A DNA stretch of 64,000 bases from CAVZMO01 sp963776195 (lineage in GTDB: Bacteria; Nitrospirota; Thermodesulfovibrionia; Thermodesulfovibrionales; SM23-35), in contig CAVZMO010000015.1 in assembly GCA_963776195.1 (NCBI GenBank), positions 124,001 through 188,000 of the forward strand. Reading direction: 5' to 3'. The notes beneath the pieces were generated by a model. The model made no database searches. It saw only the letters and a list, made by a program, of their open reading frames with translations, and had not been told where the DNA came from. The translations under genes and the position numbers were made by a program. Of this stretch, positions 46,334-56,067 are shown piece after piece (the stretch's first letter is position 1; every line of letters starts with the position of its first letter).

Positions 46334-47242
46334 ATGTATAGATTTTTGTTTATCATAATATTTATTCTCTTGTTTTCATGCTCGTCGGAAAAACCTGGCG
46401 AATTCAACAGCCAAAAACCTTCTCAATCGGAAGGACCTCCAGCAACCAAATTTTATTCGTTGCAAATAACCCCTCAAGACCCTATACGTAATTCAACATT
46501 ATATCTTATTCCAGGAGGGTTTAATCTTTCTGATGCAAAAATAGAGTGGTTCGTAAATGGAATTCTAACCACAAGCGCCTTGCCGGATCAATTCAAAACA
46601 ACAGAAATTAATAAAGATAATACAGTACAGGTAAAGACAACAATACAGGGCAAGGAGATACTTTCGAACAGTGTGAAGATAAAAAATGCTCCTCCTGACA
46701 TCAGCGGGATTAAATTCCTTCCGCCGGTCTTTGCCCCTGGCGGCGCTATTCTCAGTGTCGAGGTCACAGGAAAAGATATTGATGAAGATACCGTGACGTT
46801 CACCTATGAATGGACAAAAAATGGCAGGTTTGCAGGGAATGAAAACAGGATAGATGAGCCGCTTCACAGAGGCGATAAATTTTCTCTTAAGGTAGTTCCC
46901 TTTGACGGTGAGGAGTATGGAAAACCCGCTGTCCTTTCCAGGGAGGTTGCAAATATGTCGCCAAAGATCAAGGAAATCAAGAAAATTGGTTTCGACGGAA
47001 AGGTATTAACCTATCAGGTGATTGCTGTAGACATTGATGATGACCCCCTGACCTATTCCCTGAAAACCGCGCCTTCCGGCATGTCTATTGATCCGGCAAC
47101 AGGATTGATAAAATGGGATGCCTCGTCCGATTTTAAAGGGAAAACCCTGTTTACTGTTTCAGTTACCGACGGTCACGGCGGGGAGGCATCGCAAAGCTTC
47201 AACCTTGAGATCAAATCCGAACAAAAGGGACCGTCGAGGTGA
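46334..47242 (+). CDS. Lipoprotein with Ig/cadherin-like domains, copy B
   Basis: A 302-residue lipoprotein from ATG 46334 (MYRFLFIIIFILLFSCSSEKPG, lipobox LFSC). The frame opens upstream inside pilX but this start gives the signal sequence. Domain-like segments: about 35-125 (IEWFVNGILTTSALPDQF), about 130-215 (DEDTVTFTYEWTKNGRFAG, VVPFDGEEYGKPA), about 215-300 (DIDDDPLTYSLKTAPSGMSIDPATGLIKW, SVTDGHGGEASQSFNLEI), the last being a cadherin/He_PIG repeat. Conserved as the last gene of both cassettes, it may anchor or interact with the pilus assembly at the envelope. Function not known. Confidence 0.8.
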   Translation: MYRFLFIIIFILLFSCSSEKPGEFNSQKPSQSEGPPATKFYSLQITPQDPIRNSTLYLIPGGFNLSDAKIEWFVNGILTTSALPDQFKTTEINKDNTVQVKTTIQGKEILSNSVKIKNAPPDISGIKFLPPVFAPGGAILSVEVTGKDIDEDTVTFTYEWTKNGRFAGNENRIDEPLHRGDKFSLKVVPFDGEEYGKPAVLSREVANMSPKIKEIKKIGFDGKVLTYQVIAVDIDDDPLTYSLKTAPSGMSIDPATGLIKWDASSDFKGKTLFTVSVTDGHGGEASQSFNLEIKSEQKGPSR

Positions 47243-47426
47243 AAAAGAATGTCCGCTTAGGTCCCGGTGCGCCTCCAACGGGTGAGGCAATAATAGTGCC
47301 GCCTCCAAAGGAAGGCATGAAAGACTGAAAAAGAAGATCCAGGTGGCCACAGGTGTTATCGTCGAAGCAGAAAATCAGACTGCCTTTTCAGTTGTTTCTA
47401 AAATAATACACTGGCTGAAAAAATAG
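47239..47426 (+). other. Possible small ORF(s) after cassette copy B
   Basis: GTG at 47239 overlaps the lipoprotein stop and opens VKKNVRLGPGAPPTGEAIIVPPPKEGMKD (stop 47328). In another frame KKKIQVATGVIVEAENQTAFSVVSKIIHWLKK continues to a TAG at 47424-47426. The two could be one about 60-residue protein with a frameshift in the A run near 47328. No family is recognised and copy A has no counterpart. Confidence 0.3.
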
Positions 47427-47431
47427 ACATT

Positions 47432-49443
47432 CTAACTGTCTAAAAGAAAAACGGAGACTGTCAAGACGAAATTCAGTGCGCCGCCTACAAGCAGTGCAAA
47501 GGGAATTATGAGACCATCATAAGCAAGGACGTCTTTATCCCTCTCTCTTTAACCATCATGAAGAAGTTTGCAAGACACGGTACAAAAAGGGTCAAAGTCA
47601 CAAGGCTCACGATAACCTGATTTTCATTCATAAGCCCGTGTCGTGCGAGGGCGAACATTCCCGCAGCGCCGTAATCTCTTCTGAGGAACCCCATGAGGAG
47701 AGCCTCTGTTGCCTTTGCAGGCAATCCCAAAAAATGACGACTACCGGAGAAGCCGCGGATTCCAGCCAGCCGAGGATGTTCATTTTATCGAAGATAAAGA
47801 GAATCAGGGTGCCGAGGACGAAAAGGGGAACGGCTTCTTTCAGGTACCACTCGATCCTGCTGAGTGTTTTCATGACGATATTTCTCATAGTAGGGACCCT
47901 CAGAGGCGGCAGCTCTATAAAAAAATCGGGTTTTTCCCCTGGGACCACTTTTGATGCGAGATAGCCTGAAAGGACAAGAACCACAATTATGCATCCGGCC
48001 CACCACAAGGCCGCCCGTATCGGGAGCGGTCCGAGCATGCCGAAGACAACGCCGAGCTGCGCGGAACAGGGAATAGCCAGGGCTATAAGGAATGTTGCTA
48101 TGACCCTTTCCCTGTTTGTTTCGAGTATCCTCGTCGACATGGCGGCCATCGTGCCGCATCCGAGGCCGAGGATCATGGGAAGTACAGCTTTACCGTTCAG
48201 TCCGAGCAACCTGAAAACCCTATCCGATACCACCGCAAGCCTCGGAAGATATCCGCTGTCTTCCAGAAAACCAAATGCAAGAAAGAAGGTTGTCGTGATC
48301 GGAAGAATAATTCCTAGAGCATACGTCAAAGCCATGGTGAAAATCCCGAACTGTCCCACAAGCATGTCTTGTAGAAAAGGGACGGGGATAAGCGCTTTTA
48401 TCGTTTTTCCTATAGCGGGAGTTAAATATGTGCTGAAAATGACATTTTGGATAAAGTCCACGAGGACACCCGCTCCGAATTTCCCGACAAACTCATAAAA
48501 ACCGAAAATCACAAGAAGGAGTATGGGTACGCCGATGACGGGGTGCATCGTCCACTTGCTAAGCCTTTGGGCGAAAGCTCCTGTTTGTGTTACATTGTTT
48601 TTCTGGACCTTTCCCGTTATATCCTGTGCGAGTTTTATCCTGGACTGACTTATCAAAGAAGAGATCGGCTCTCTCAATTTCGACTGTGCCTCATCCCTTA
48701 AATCCTCTATGCGCTTAATATCTTCGGTGACGAGATTTGTCATGAGCCAGTCCTTCAGGCTCTCATCACCCGAGAGTATCATTAGTGCTATCGACCGTCT
48801 TGAGATGTTCGCTTCAGGGAGAATATCCGCGATCCTTTGCCCCATATTCCTCTATTACGGGATTATAAACCGTCTCTATAGACGGAAGTCGCGGGTTTAA
48901 AATTGCCTCCCTCAGTCTCTGGATGCCTTTCCTCTGGGGAGCCACGGTACCGATAACTTCAATATTCAACAGCGTACTCAGGTTTTGGTAGTCTATTTCG
49001 ATCCCCCTTGCTTTTGCCTCGTCCTCCATATTCAGGTCGAGTATGCAGGGAAGTTCCATCTCCGAAAGCTGTATCAAAAGCATAAGTGCTCTTTTCAGGT
49101 TCTTGGCATCTGCAACAAGGACAGTAGTCTGCTGTTCCTCCTTCAGCAGGATATCTCTCGTGACTTTTTCGTCCTCACTCATGGGAGTCAGGTTATTTAC
49201 ACCGGGAGAATCGATAATAAGAAGGCTTTTATTGCCCGCGCTCGTATTACCGTAAGAGACCTCCACGGTTGTGCCCGGATAGTTGGAAACCGTCACGTAT
49301 TTTCCGGTGAGAAGGCCGAAGATAACACTCTTGCCGACATTGGGATTCCCGATCAATATCACTTTTTCATATTTGGGATGTCCCCCGCGATGTCTTAACC
49401 GCCGTCTCTTGCCGGGTTGCGTCATTTCTTTTTCTTCTGGCAT
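47432..49443 (-). CDS. feoB: Ferrous iron transporter FeoB, read in several frames
   Basis: FeoB imports Fe2+ across the inner membrane. The N-terminal G domain (from 49443) has GNPNVGKS, VSNYPGTTVEV, DSPGVNNLTP and LNMEDEAKARG. The frame then breaks near 48846 and continues GQRIADILPEANISRRSIALMILSGDESLKDW and the membrane domain: HPVIGVPILLLVIFGFYEFVG, LGLGCGTMAAMSTRILETNRER, LAIPCSAQLGVVFGML. A second break near 47715 leads to GLPAKATEALLMGFLRRDYGAAGM and a third near 47520 to LIIPFALLVGGALNFVLTVSVFLLDS, stop at 47432. All parts are present in order. Three one-base frameshifts are implied; sequence error or a recent pseudogene are both possible. Fur is encoded immediately upstream. Confidence 0.85.
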
Positions 49444-49459
49444 TTTTTACAGTATCCTC

Positions 49460-49853
49460 TTATTTCCAAGGTATGGCCCGCTCCGTGAAACCCCCTTTTC
49501 TGCAGATGTTTTCCTGGAGTCTTTCGAGTTCTTCAGAATAAAACTCAATGACTTTCCCGCATTGGATGCAAAGCATATGATCATGGTGTTCATGGCCGAA
49601 GGTGTGTTCATAAATAGTGCCGTGTTCGTTCTTCCTGACCCTATCGATGAGTCCGCAATCGCACAGAAGGTTCAGCGTCCTGTAAACGGAGGCCCGCGAT
49701 GCCTTCAACCCGGTCTCCTTTATCTGCAGATAGAGGGTCTCGGGATCGAAATGCCCGTTGCAGAGATAAGGTCTTCTGGAGGATGGCGGACCGCTCTTTT
49801 GTAAACCGCCGTCCTCTTTCTTTCAGGAATTTGTTGAAGATTTTCTTTTCCAT
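49460..49853 (-). CDS. fur: Fur-family metalloregulator, one frameshift
   Basis: MEKKIFNKFLKERGRRFTKERSAILQ starts at 49853 and is the N-terminal winged-helix part. Near 49756 (a C run on the plus strand) the frame changes to GHFDPETLYLQIKETGLKASRASVYRTLNLLCDCGLIDRVRK, then EHTFGHEHHDHMLCIQCGKVIEF, the metal-binding HEHHDH and CxxC. The restored protein has about 130 residues, normal for Fur. It lies 16 bases upstream of feoB on the same strand, so iron would control its own uptake gene. A Zur or PerR relative is the alternative, but the feoB neighbour favours Fur. Confidence 0.82.
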
Positions 49854-49856
49854 GTA

Positions 49857-49875
49857 ATTGAGATTGAGTCTCAAT
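49857..49875 (-). promoter_or_regulatory. Candidate Fur box
   Basis: ATTGAGATTGAGTCTCAAT is a 19-base inverted repeat (ATTGAGA...TCTCAAT) ending four bases before the fur start codon. It resembles the TTGAGAAT-type Fur boxes of several lineages and suits autoregulation of fur-feoB. Its closeness to the ATG is unusual and would overlap the ribosome-binding region. Confidence 0.45.
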
Positions 49876-50030
49876 AACAATTGTAATCGTTACAGGCTTT
49901 CATAAGTCAATGAATAATTCCCGGTTGTCATTGCCGGTTTTACATTTTTTTCTCATTTATGCTAAGGTTATAATTTTAGAGAGCGTTCTTTTTTTCTGAG
50001 ACAAAAAGATATATTGGAGGATGGTGTATA

Positions 50031-51230
50031 TTGAAAAAGATTGTCCTTGCATACTCCGGAGGGCTCGATACCTCTGTTGCCATAAAATGGCTGAAGGAAA
50101 CCTACAATGCTAAAGATAATCGCGTTCTGTGCGGACCTCGGCCAGGGTGAAGATCTGGAAGCGGTAAAGAAGAAGGCATTAAAGACCGGCGCATCAAAGG
50201 TTTACGTCGAAGATCTGAGAGAGGAATTTGTCAGAGAATATATTTTCCCGATGCTCAGGGCGAATGCGGTTTATGAAGGGGCATATCTGCTGGGGACGTC
50301 GATCGCCAGACCGCTGATCGCAAAGAAGCAGATAGAGATTGCTGCGAAAGAAGGGGCTGAAGCCGTCGCCCATGGCGCCACCGGAAAGGGGAACGACCAG
50401 GTGAGGTTTGAACTCACCTATTACGCGCTTAAGCCTGATATGAAGGTCATAGCTCCATGGAGGGAGTGGCCCTTTGATTCGAGAGGGTCTTTGATCGAAT
50501 ATGCGAGGAGACACGGTATCCCTGTTACGGCGACGAAAGAAAAGCCGTACAGCATCGACAGGAACCTTTTTCACATAAGCTACGAAGGAGGGATACTTGA
50601 AGACCCATGGCAGGAGCCGCCGTCTGACATGTATACGATGATTACGCCCCCCGAGAAGGCTCCCGATAAACCGGTGTACATGGAAATCTCCTATGACAAA
50701 GGTAATCCTGTTGCAATCGATAATAAGCGCATGTCACCTGCAAAGCTTCTGGGAAAATTGAATGCTATCGCAGGTGAAAACGGCATCGGGAGGGTGGATA
50801 TGGTAGAGAACAGGTACGTTGGAATTAAGTCGAGGGGCGTTTATGAAACACCCGGGGGGACGGTGCTCCATGCAGCCCACAGGGCGGTGGAATCACTCGT
50901 CCTTGACAGGGAGGTAATGCATTTCAGGGACTCCCTTATAACTCGCTATGCGGAACTTATCTATTACGGCTACTGGTTTTCTCCCGAGCGGCTTGCCATA
51001 CAGAGTCTTATGGACGAAATACAGAAAGACGTGAAGGGAACGGTCAGGTTGAAGCTTTATAAGGGAACTGTTTTGTAGCCGGCAGAAAATCTCCCCGTTC
51101 CCTGTATAACCCCGAACTTGCGACGTTCGAGAAAGAGGATCTATATAATCAGAAGGATGCGGAAGGTTTTATCAAGATCAGCGCGCTGAGGTTGAAATTG
51201 GGGAAATTGAAAAACCAGGGCCAAAGGTAA
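50031..51230 (+). CDS. argG: Argininosuccinate synthase, two compensating frameshifts
   Basis: A TTG at 50031 behind GGAGG starts KKIVLAYSGGLDTSVAIKWLKE, the ATP-binding P-loop-like SGGLDTS of argininosuccinate synthase. An extra A in the AAA at 50112-50114 shifts the frame to IIAFCADLGQGEDLEAVKKKALK, and the bulk follows: LGTSIARPLIAKKQ, HGATGKGNDQVRFE, DRNLFHISYEGGILEDP. Near 51077 a missing base (TTTTGTAGCC where TTTTGGTAGCC is expected) returns the frame to SLYNPELATFEKEDLYNQKDAEGFIK and the stop at 51230. Restored length is 399 residues, normal for ArgG. The two opposite one-base changes in homopolymers look more like sequence errors than decay. Confidence 0.88.
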
Positions 51231-51278
51231 CTATCCATGACAACACAGGACCTGCGGTGTCTTTAATTTAGTAAATCT

Positions 51279-52365
51279 ATGGAAGATCTTACATACTGGA
51301 TTGCGTTATCCATGGTGCCCGATATCGGTCCCGTGGGGGCCAGGAAGTTGCTCACGGTATTTGGAAAGCCTAAAAATATCTTCGATGCGGGCTTTGATGC
51401 CCTGACTGCCGTGGAAGGAATCGGCCTGCAGAGGGCAATAAATATTAAAGCATTTTCATCTTGGAAAGAAGTCGAAGAAAAGATCCAGGTCATGGGAAAA
51501 AGGGGGATTAAGGCCGTTCTTATCGGAGAACCGTCATATCCGGAGATGCTCAAGGAAATAGGGGATGCACCCGTCATTCTTTATACTAAGGGAGAGATCC
51601 AGCCTCAGGACCGATTTGCCATCGCGATTGTCGGGGTCCCGCAAATTAACACACTATGGGGCGTCGGCTGCGGAAGACATTTCAGAAAACCTTGCCTTTA
51701 TGGGGTTTACCGTTGTGAGCGGTATGGCAAGAGGCGTTGATTCCATTTGTCACAAGGGAGCGCTGAAGGCCGGCGGGAGAACGATCGCGGTATTGGGTTC
51801 AGGGCCCGATGTGCCTTATCCTCCGGAAAACAAGACGTTAATGGACAAAATTGCAGACTCCGGAGGTGTTGTCAGCGAGTTTCCTCCCGGTACGCCGCCC
51901 GACAAAGAAAATTTCCCGAGAAGAAACAGGCTGATAAGCGGGCTTTCTTTGGGTGTGCTTGTAATAGAAGCCACCGCCGGCAGCGGTGCCCTGATAACCG
52001 CCCGGTATGCACTTGAGCAAGGAAGAGAAGTCTTTGCAGTGCCGGGCAATATAACGTCATCTAATTCTGAAGGGACAAACGAACTCATTAAGAAAGGGGC
52101 GGTACTTACGAGGAGAGCGGAAGATATTGTCGAGGAACTCGCTCCTGTCTTGAAAGGGTTTATCCGGGCGAGGGATAAGATTAAAATAGAGATTACAGAC
52201 GAAGAAAAGGGAATTTGCAATCTGCTTTCCGGAGAGCCGAAACAGATAGATGTTATCTTCAGGGAGAGCGGGCTACCGGCTTCAAAGGCACTCGGAATCC
52301 TGCTCGGATTAGAGCTGAAGGGTGCTGTTAAACAAATTACAGGAAAGAGGTTTTATCTGGCATGA
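51279..52365 (+). CDS. dprA: DNA processing protein DprA, one frameshift
   Basis: MEDLTYWIALSMVPDIGPVGARKLLTVFG begins with a SAM/HhH-like region; then a Rossmann-like domain reads AIAIVG. An extra G in GGGG at 51633-51636 shifts the frame; GSRKLTHYGASAAEDISENLAFMGFTVVSGMARGVDSICHKGAL, GSGPDVPYPPENK, SEFPPGTPPDKENFPRRNRLISGLS and EATAGSGALITARYALEQGREVFAVPGNI continue in the next frame to 52365, with a C-terminal winged helix. DprA loads RecA on incoming single-stranded DNA in transformation. It overlaps topA by four bases, the usual dprA-topA order. Confidence 0.9.
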
Positions 52366-54752
52366 GTTCATTAGTAATTGTCGAATCACCTGCAAAGGCG
52401 AAAACCATTAATAAGATACTTGGTAAGGATTTTACCGTTAAGGCGTCTGTCGGCCACGTGAAAGACCTTCCCGCAAAGGAGCTCGGCGTTGATGTTGAGA
52501 AAAATTTCGAGCCCCATTATGTCGTAATACCGGGAAAGGAAAAGATTATCAGAGAGCTTAAGAAGGCTTCCAAAGAAGCTGATATGGTTTTTCTTGCCCC
52601 TGACCCGGATAGGGAGGGTGAGGCGATTGCATGGCATATCGCATCCGAAATCCTGGACAAAAAGTTCTCTTCGTTAAACGGGAAGATATACCGGATCATT
52701 TTTAATGAGATAACGGAGAGGGCCGTACGGGAAGCCGTAAAAAATCCAAAGAAAATCGATACGGACAAAGTCGAGGCCCAACAGGCAAGAAGGGTTCTTG
52801 ACAGGCTCGTCGGCTACGGACTCAGTCCCCTTCTCTGGAGAAAAGTACGCAGAGGTCTCAGTGCGGGAAGGGTGCAGTCTGTCGCCGTAAGGTTAGTCGT
52901 TGACAGAGAACGTGAGATCGAAGCGTTCAAATCTGAAGAATACTGGAGCATAAATGCGGAGTTTGAGGGTTCCAGCCCTCCCAGTTTCTGGGCAAGGCTC
53001 TCTAAAATGAATCAACAATCCGCGGCAATCAACCCTTCGGCCAATGGGCCGGTGAATGACAAATTCCTTATACCGAACGAGGAAGTTGCGAATACCACAG
53101 TTGCCGACCTGAAAGATAAGGAATTTGTACTGAGCAGGATAGAGCGCAAGCAAAGAAAACGTATGCCCTATCCTCCGTTCATTACGAGCACATTGCAGCA
53201 GGAAGCGATAAGAAAGTTGAGGTTCTCCGCAAAAAAGGCGATGATGGTAGCACAGCAGCTCTATGAAGGCATAGAACTCGGTGAGGAAGGCGCCGTCGGA
53301 CTTATTACGTATATGAGAACAGACTCTCACAGGCTTGCTCCCGAGGCGCAGGAGTGGGCAAGAGAATTAATCGAAAGGACGTACGGCAAAGATTATGTTC
53401 CCGAAAAACCTCCCGTGTACAAAAGCAAAGCAGCGGCACAGGAGGCACACGAGGCGATCAGGCCGACGTACTCTGACAAGAAACCGGCGAGTATCAAACA
53501 GTTTCTCTCAAAAGACCAGTATGCACTTTATTCTCTCATATGGAACCGTTTCATTTCGAGCCAGATGTCTCCCGCACAGTTGGACCAGACAACGTTTATT
53601 ATCGTAAATCGTGAAGCGTCAGGCGTGAAAGGAAATGAACACCCGGAACCACTTCGCAGTTTATCCCTTACCCTTTACGAGCTTCGCGCATCAGGAACGG
53701 TAGTGCGTTTTGACGGCTTCATGGCATTGTATACGGAGGGGAAGGATGAGACCGAAGAGGAGAACGGATTGACATTGCCCGCTTTAAAGGAAGGGGAATC
53801 GTTAAAGCTTCACGGTCTGCTGCCGAAACAGCATTTCACACAACCCCCCCCGAGGTATACGGAAGCGACCCTTGTGAAGGCCCTTGAAGAAAAGGGCATC
53901 GGCAGGCCGAGTACCTACGCAACGATTCTTTCTACCGTTCAGGACAGGAAGTATGTGCATAAGACTGATAACAGATTCGCTCCCACTGAGCTCGGCGTCG
54001 TCGTGAATGACTATCTTGTCGAAAAATTTCCCGAGCTCATAGATGTGAGCTTTACAGCAAAAATGGAAGACGAGCTTGACCGCATCGAAGACGGGAAGAT
54101 GAAATGGGTAACCGTTGTTAAGGATTTTTATAAGCCTTTCAACAGGGACCTCGCAGAGGCCCTTAAGGCTACGGGCAAGGTAAAACCGGAGGACATACCG
54201 ACCGAAACCTTGTGTGAAAAGTGCGGCCTTCCCATGGTCATCCGCTGGGGCAGGCACGGGAGGTTTCTCGCATGTACAGGGTTCCCGAAGTGCAAGAATA
54301 CAAAACCCCTTCAGACAGAAGGCGCAGAGCAAAACGCAACAGCAGGACAATCCCCACAAGAGACGAGTGAGATATGTGAGAAGTGCGGCTCGCCCATGGT
54401 AATAAAATCAGGGCGGTATGGAAAATTTCTTGCTTGCTCAAGATATCCCGAATGCAAGAACACAAGACCTCTGGCAACGGGAATCAAATGTCCCCAGGAC
54501 GGGGGAGATATTGTGGAAAGACGCTCAAAGAGGGGAAAACAGTTCTGGAGCTGCAGCAACTATCCTCAGTGCAAATTTGCTTCGTGGTACAGACCCGTAC
54601 CCAGGCAATGTCCCGGTTGTGGCGCGGATTTTCTCCTTGAGAAGAGAGACAAGGCAGGGAATGTAACAGTGTTCTGCCACAAAAAGGAATGCGGCTATAA
54701 GGAGGTCGAAAAGTCACAGGAAGAGGAAGTTGTCGGCGGAGGGTTTGCTTAA
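52362..54752 (+). CDS. topA: DNA topoisomerase I
   Basis: A 796-residue type IA topoisomerase. The Toprim domain is SSLVIVESPAKAKTINKILG with the acidic APDPDREGEAIAWH; the active-site Tyr is in GLITYMRTDSHRLA near residue 316. GIGRPSTYATILSTVQDRKYV follows. The C-terminus has four cysteine ribbons (CEKCGLPMVIRWGRHGRFLACTGFPKC, CEKCGSPMVIKSGRYGKFLACSRYPEC, CPQDGG...CSNYPQC, CPGCGADF...CHKKEC). It relaxes negative supercoils. Frame is intact throughout, in contrast to its neighbours. The ATG overlaps the dprA stop. Confidence 0.96.
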   Translation: MSSLVIVESPAKAKTINKILGKDFTVKASVGHVKDLPAKELGVDVEKNFEPHYVVIPGKEKIIRELKKASKEADMVFLAPDPDREGEAIAWHIASEILDKKFSSLNGKIYRIIFNEITERAVREAVKNPKKIDTDKVEAQQARRVLDRLVGYGLSPLLWRKVRRGLSAGRVQSVAVRLVVDREREIEAFKSEEYWSINAEFEGSSPPSFWARLSKMNQQSAAINPSANGPVNDKFLIPNEEVANTTVADLKDKEFVLSRIERKQRKRMPYPPFITSTLQQEAIRKLRFSAKKAMMVAQQLYEGIELGEEGAVGLITYMRTDSHRLAPEAQEWARELIERTYGKDYVPEKPPVYKSKAAAQEAHEAIRPTYSDKKPASIKQFLSKDQYALYSLIWNRFISSQMSPAQLDQTTFIIVNREASGVKGNEHPEPLRSLSLTLYELRASGTVVRFDGFMALYTEGKDETEEENGLTLPALKEGESLKLHGLLPKQHFTQPPPRYTEATLVKALEEKGIGRPSTYATILSTVQDRKYVHKTDNRFAPTELGVVVNDYLVEKFPELIDVSFTAKMEDELDRIEDGKMKWVTVVKDFYKPFNRDLAEALKATGKVKPEDIPTETLCEKCGLPMVIRWGRHGRFLACTGFPKCKNTKPLQTEGAEQNATAGQSPQETSEICEKCGSPMVIKSGRYGKFLACSRYPECKNTRPLATGIKCPQDGGDIVERRSKRGKQFWSCSNYPQCKFASWYRPVPRQCPGCGADFLLEKRDKAGNVTVFCHKKECGYKEVEKSQEEEVVGGGFA

Positions 54753-54903
54753 GGATTTTTTGTTGAAGTTCTTTGAATTTTGTAGCCGCAGCCCCGAATG
54801 CTTTCGGGGTAACCTGCGTTTTGAAACAAGATTGCAATTCGATGATAACCTTCAAAAAAACACAAACTGAAGTTTGCGGTTACCCTTTCACTTTCACATT
54901 AGG

Positions 54904-55428
54904 ATGAGACCTATTATTATAGGCATCGGAGGCGGCCACAGCGGTGTGGGGAAAACTACTATCGCCTGTAAGGTTCTTCAAAGATTTCCCGGCTGGGGCG
55001 CAATAAAATACACAAAGACTTCTCTTTACGGTTCCATAACGGACGACGTCAACGTCCTCTCGGAGAAAGACAAGGATACAAAGAGATTTTTGGATTCAGG
55101 CGCCGAGAAGGCGCTCTGGGTCCGATCACCCTTCTATGAGCTGCCGGAGATTCTTCCGACGGCTGTGGAAATGCTCTCACATCTCAAGGGTATTGTCGTT
55201 GAAGGCAACGGCGCCATCGATGTTCTAGAACCCGACATTGTCGTATTCGTCTTTGGACCCGAAGGTGAAATCAAAAGCGGTGCAGGGGAAATACTCCGGA
55301 TGGCGGATATTATTGTCTTCGACAGAGAGCTGCCGCCGGAAACGCCGCAAACGGGAAAGAAGTTTCGAAGGGACGAGGCCGAAAAATTCTTGGACTTTAT
55401 TGGAGTAATAAAAAATATGAAGAATTGA
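54904..55428 (+). CDS. P-loop NTPase, MobB-like
   Basis: About 174 residues from ATG 54904 (a TTG at 54874 is less likely). The Walker A motif is IIIGIGGGHSGVGKTTIACKVL at the N-terminus; KYTKTSLYGSITDD follows as in MobB-type proteins, which bind GTP in molybdenum-cofactor dinucleotide synthesis. Later GIVVEGNGAIDVLEPDIVVFVFG gives the Walker B-like strand. The TorD-like gene elsewhere in the window would need molybdenum cofactor, but this link is only suggestive. A stem (CCCCGAA/TTCGGGG) lies in the 150-base gap upstream. Confidence 0.65.
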   Translation: MRPIIIGIGGGHSGVGKTTIACKVLQRFPGWGAIKYTKTSLYGSITDDVNVLSEKDKDTKRFLDSGAEKALWVRSPFYELPEILPTAVEMLSHLKGIVVEGNGAIDVLEPDIVVFVFGPEGEIKSGAGEILRMADIIVFDRELPPETPQTGKKFRRDEAEKFLDFIGVIKNMKN

Positions 55429-55461
55429 GCGGTAACCCCGAAAAATATGAGGAGAATCCAA

Positions 55462-55518
55462 ATGAAATACGAATCGTTGAGGGTCGCCTTCAAATACTTC
55501 TTTAGACTGAGCACATAA
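55462..55518 (+). other. Very short ORF with a good ribosome-binding site
   Basis: GAGGAGAATCCAA precedes ATG, giving MKYESLRVAFKYFFRLST and a stop. At 18 residues it may be a small peptide or the truncated 5' end of a gene lost by rearrangement. Nothing identifies it. Confidence 0.2.
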
Positions 55519-55543
55519 AATTCATTATTGGGTGCTGTTCGGA

Positions 55544-55774
55544 TTAATCCAAGATTTCAAGAACACAACGCTTGTCGAGCTTAGCACCGGCAGCGCTCAA
55601 TATGGTTCTCATTGCTCGCGCTGTATTTCCCTGCTTTCCGACAACCTTCCCGATATCGCTTGCAGCAACACGCAATTCAAAAATAACGGTTTTTTCTCCG
55701 TCCACCTCGACCACTGCAACCTCCTCCGGCTTATCTACCAGAAACTTCGCCATCAGTTCAACAAGTGCTTTCAT
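55544..55774 (-). CDS. khpA: KH-domain RNA-binding protein KhpA
   Basis: A 76-residue single KH domain. KALVELMAKFLVDKPEEVAVVEVDGEKTVIFELRV is followed by the GxxG loop in DIGKVVGKQGNTARAMRTIL, then AAGAKLDKRCVLEILD. KhpA/YlqC proteins bind RNA and often pair with KhpB. An ATG at 55792 opens the frame, but the ATG at 55774 is preceded by GGAGGTGG at proper spacing and matches the family N-terminus. It normally neighbours rpsP and rimM; here it stands alone. Confidence 0.9.
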   Translation of the reverse strand: MKALVELMAKFLVDKPEEVAVVEVDGEKTVIFELRVAASDIGKVVGKQGNTARAMRTILSAAGAKLDKRCVLEILD

Positions 55775-55792
55775 ATCCACCTCCATACGCAT

Positions 55793-56067
55793 TCGCGCTG
55801 TTTGTTAATTGTGCATACTGCAAAAAATGAGCATTGCGAAACGAAATCTATTTATCAGTTTCCCTGTGCGAGTATTTTCTCTCTTCCTCCGTTACTAATC
55901 ATAACAGATTATCGTATCTTTATTTTTCTCAAGAGACATTGCTTATTGATTTCCATTCGTAATGCCGCATTAGATCAAGGCTCGCGTGATCCACCCCGAA
56001 ATAAACATACCTCGATCGCAACTTACTAAGGGGGTCATAAGTAAAGCCCCATAATTAGGCCGCATAC
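55793..56067. other. Spacer between khpA and the insertion sequence
   Basis: About 275 bases without a supported gene. It holds the promoter side of khpA and ends at the left inverted repeat of the IS. No clear regulatory motif was seen. Confidence 0.5.
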
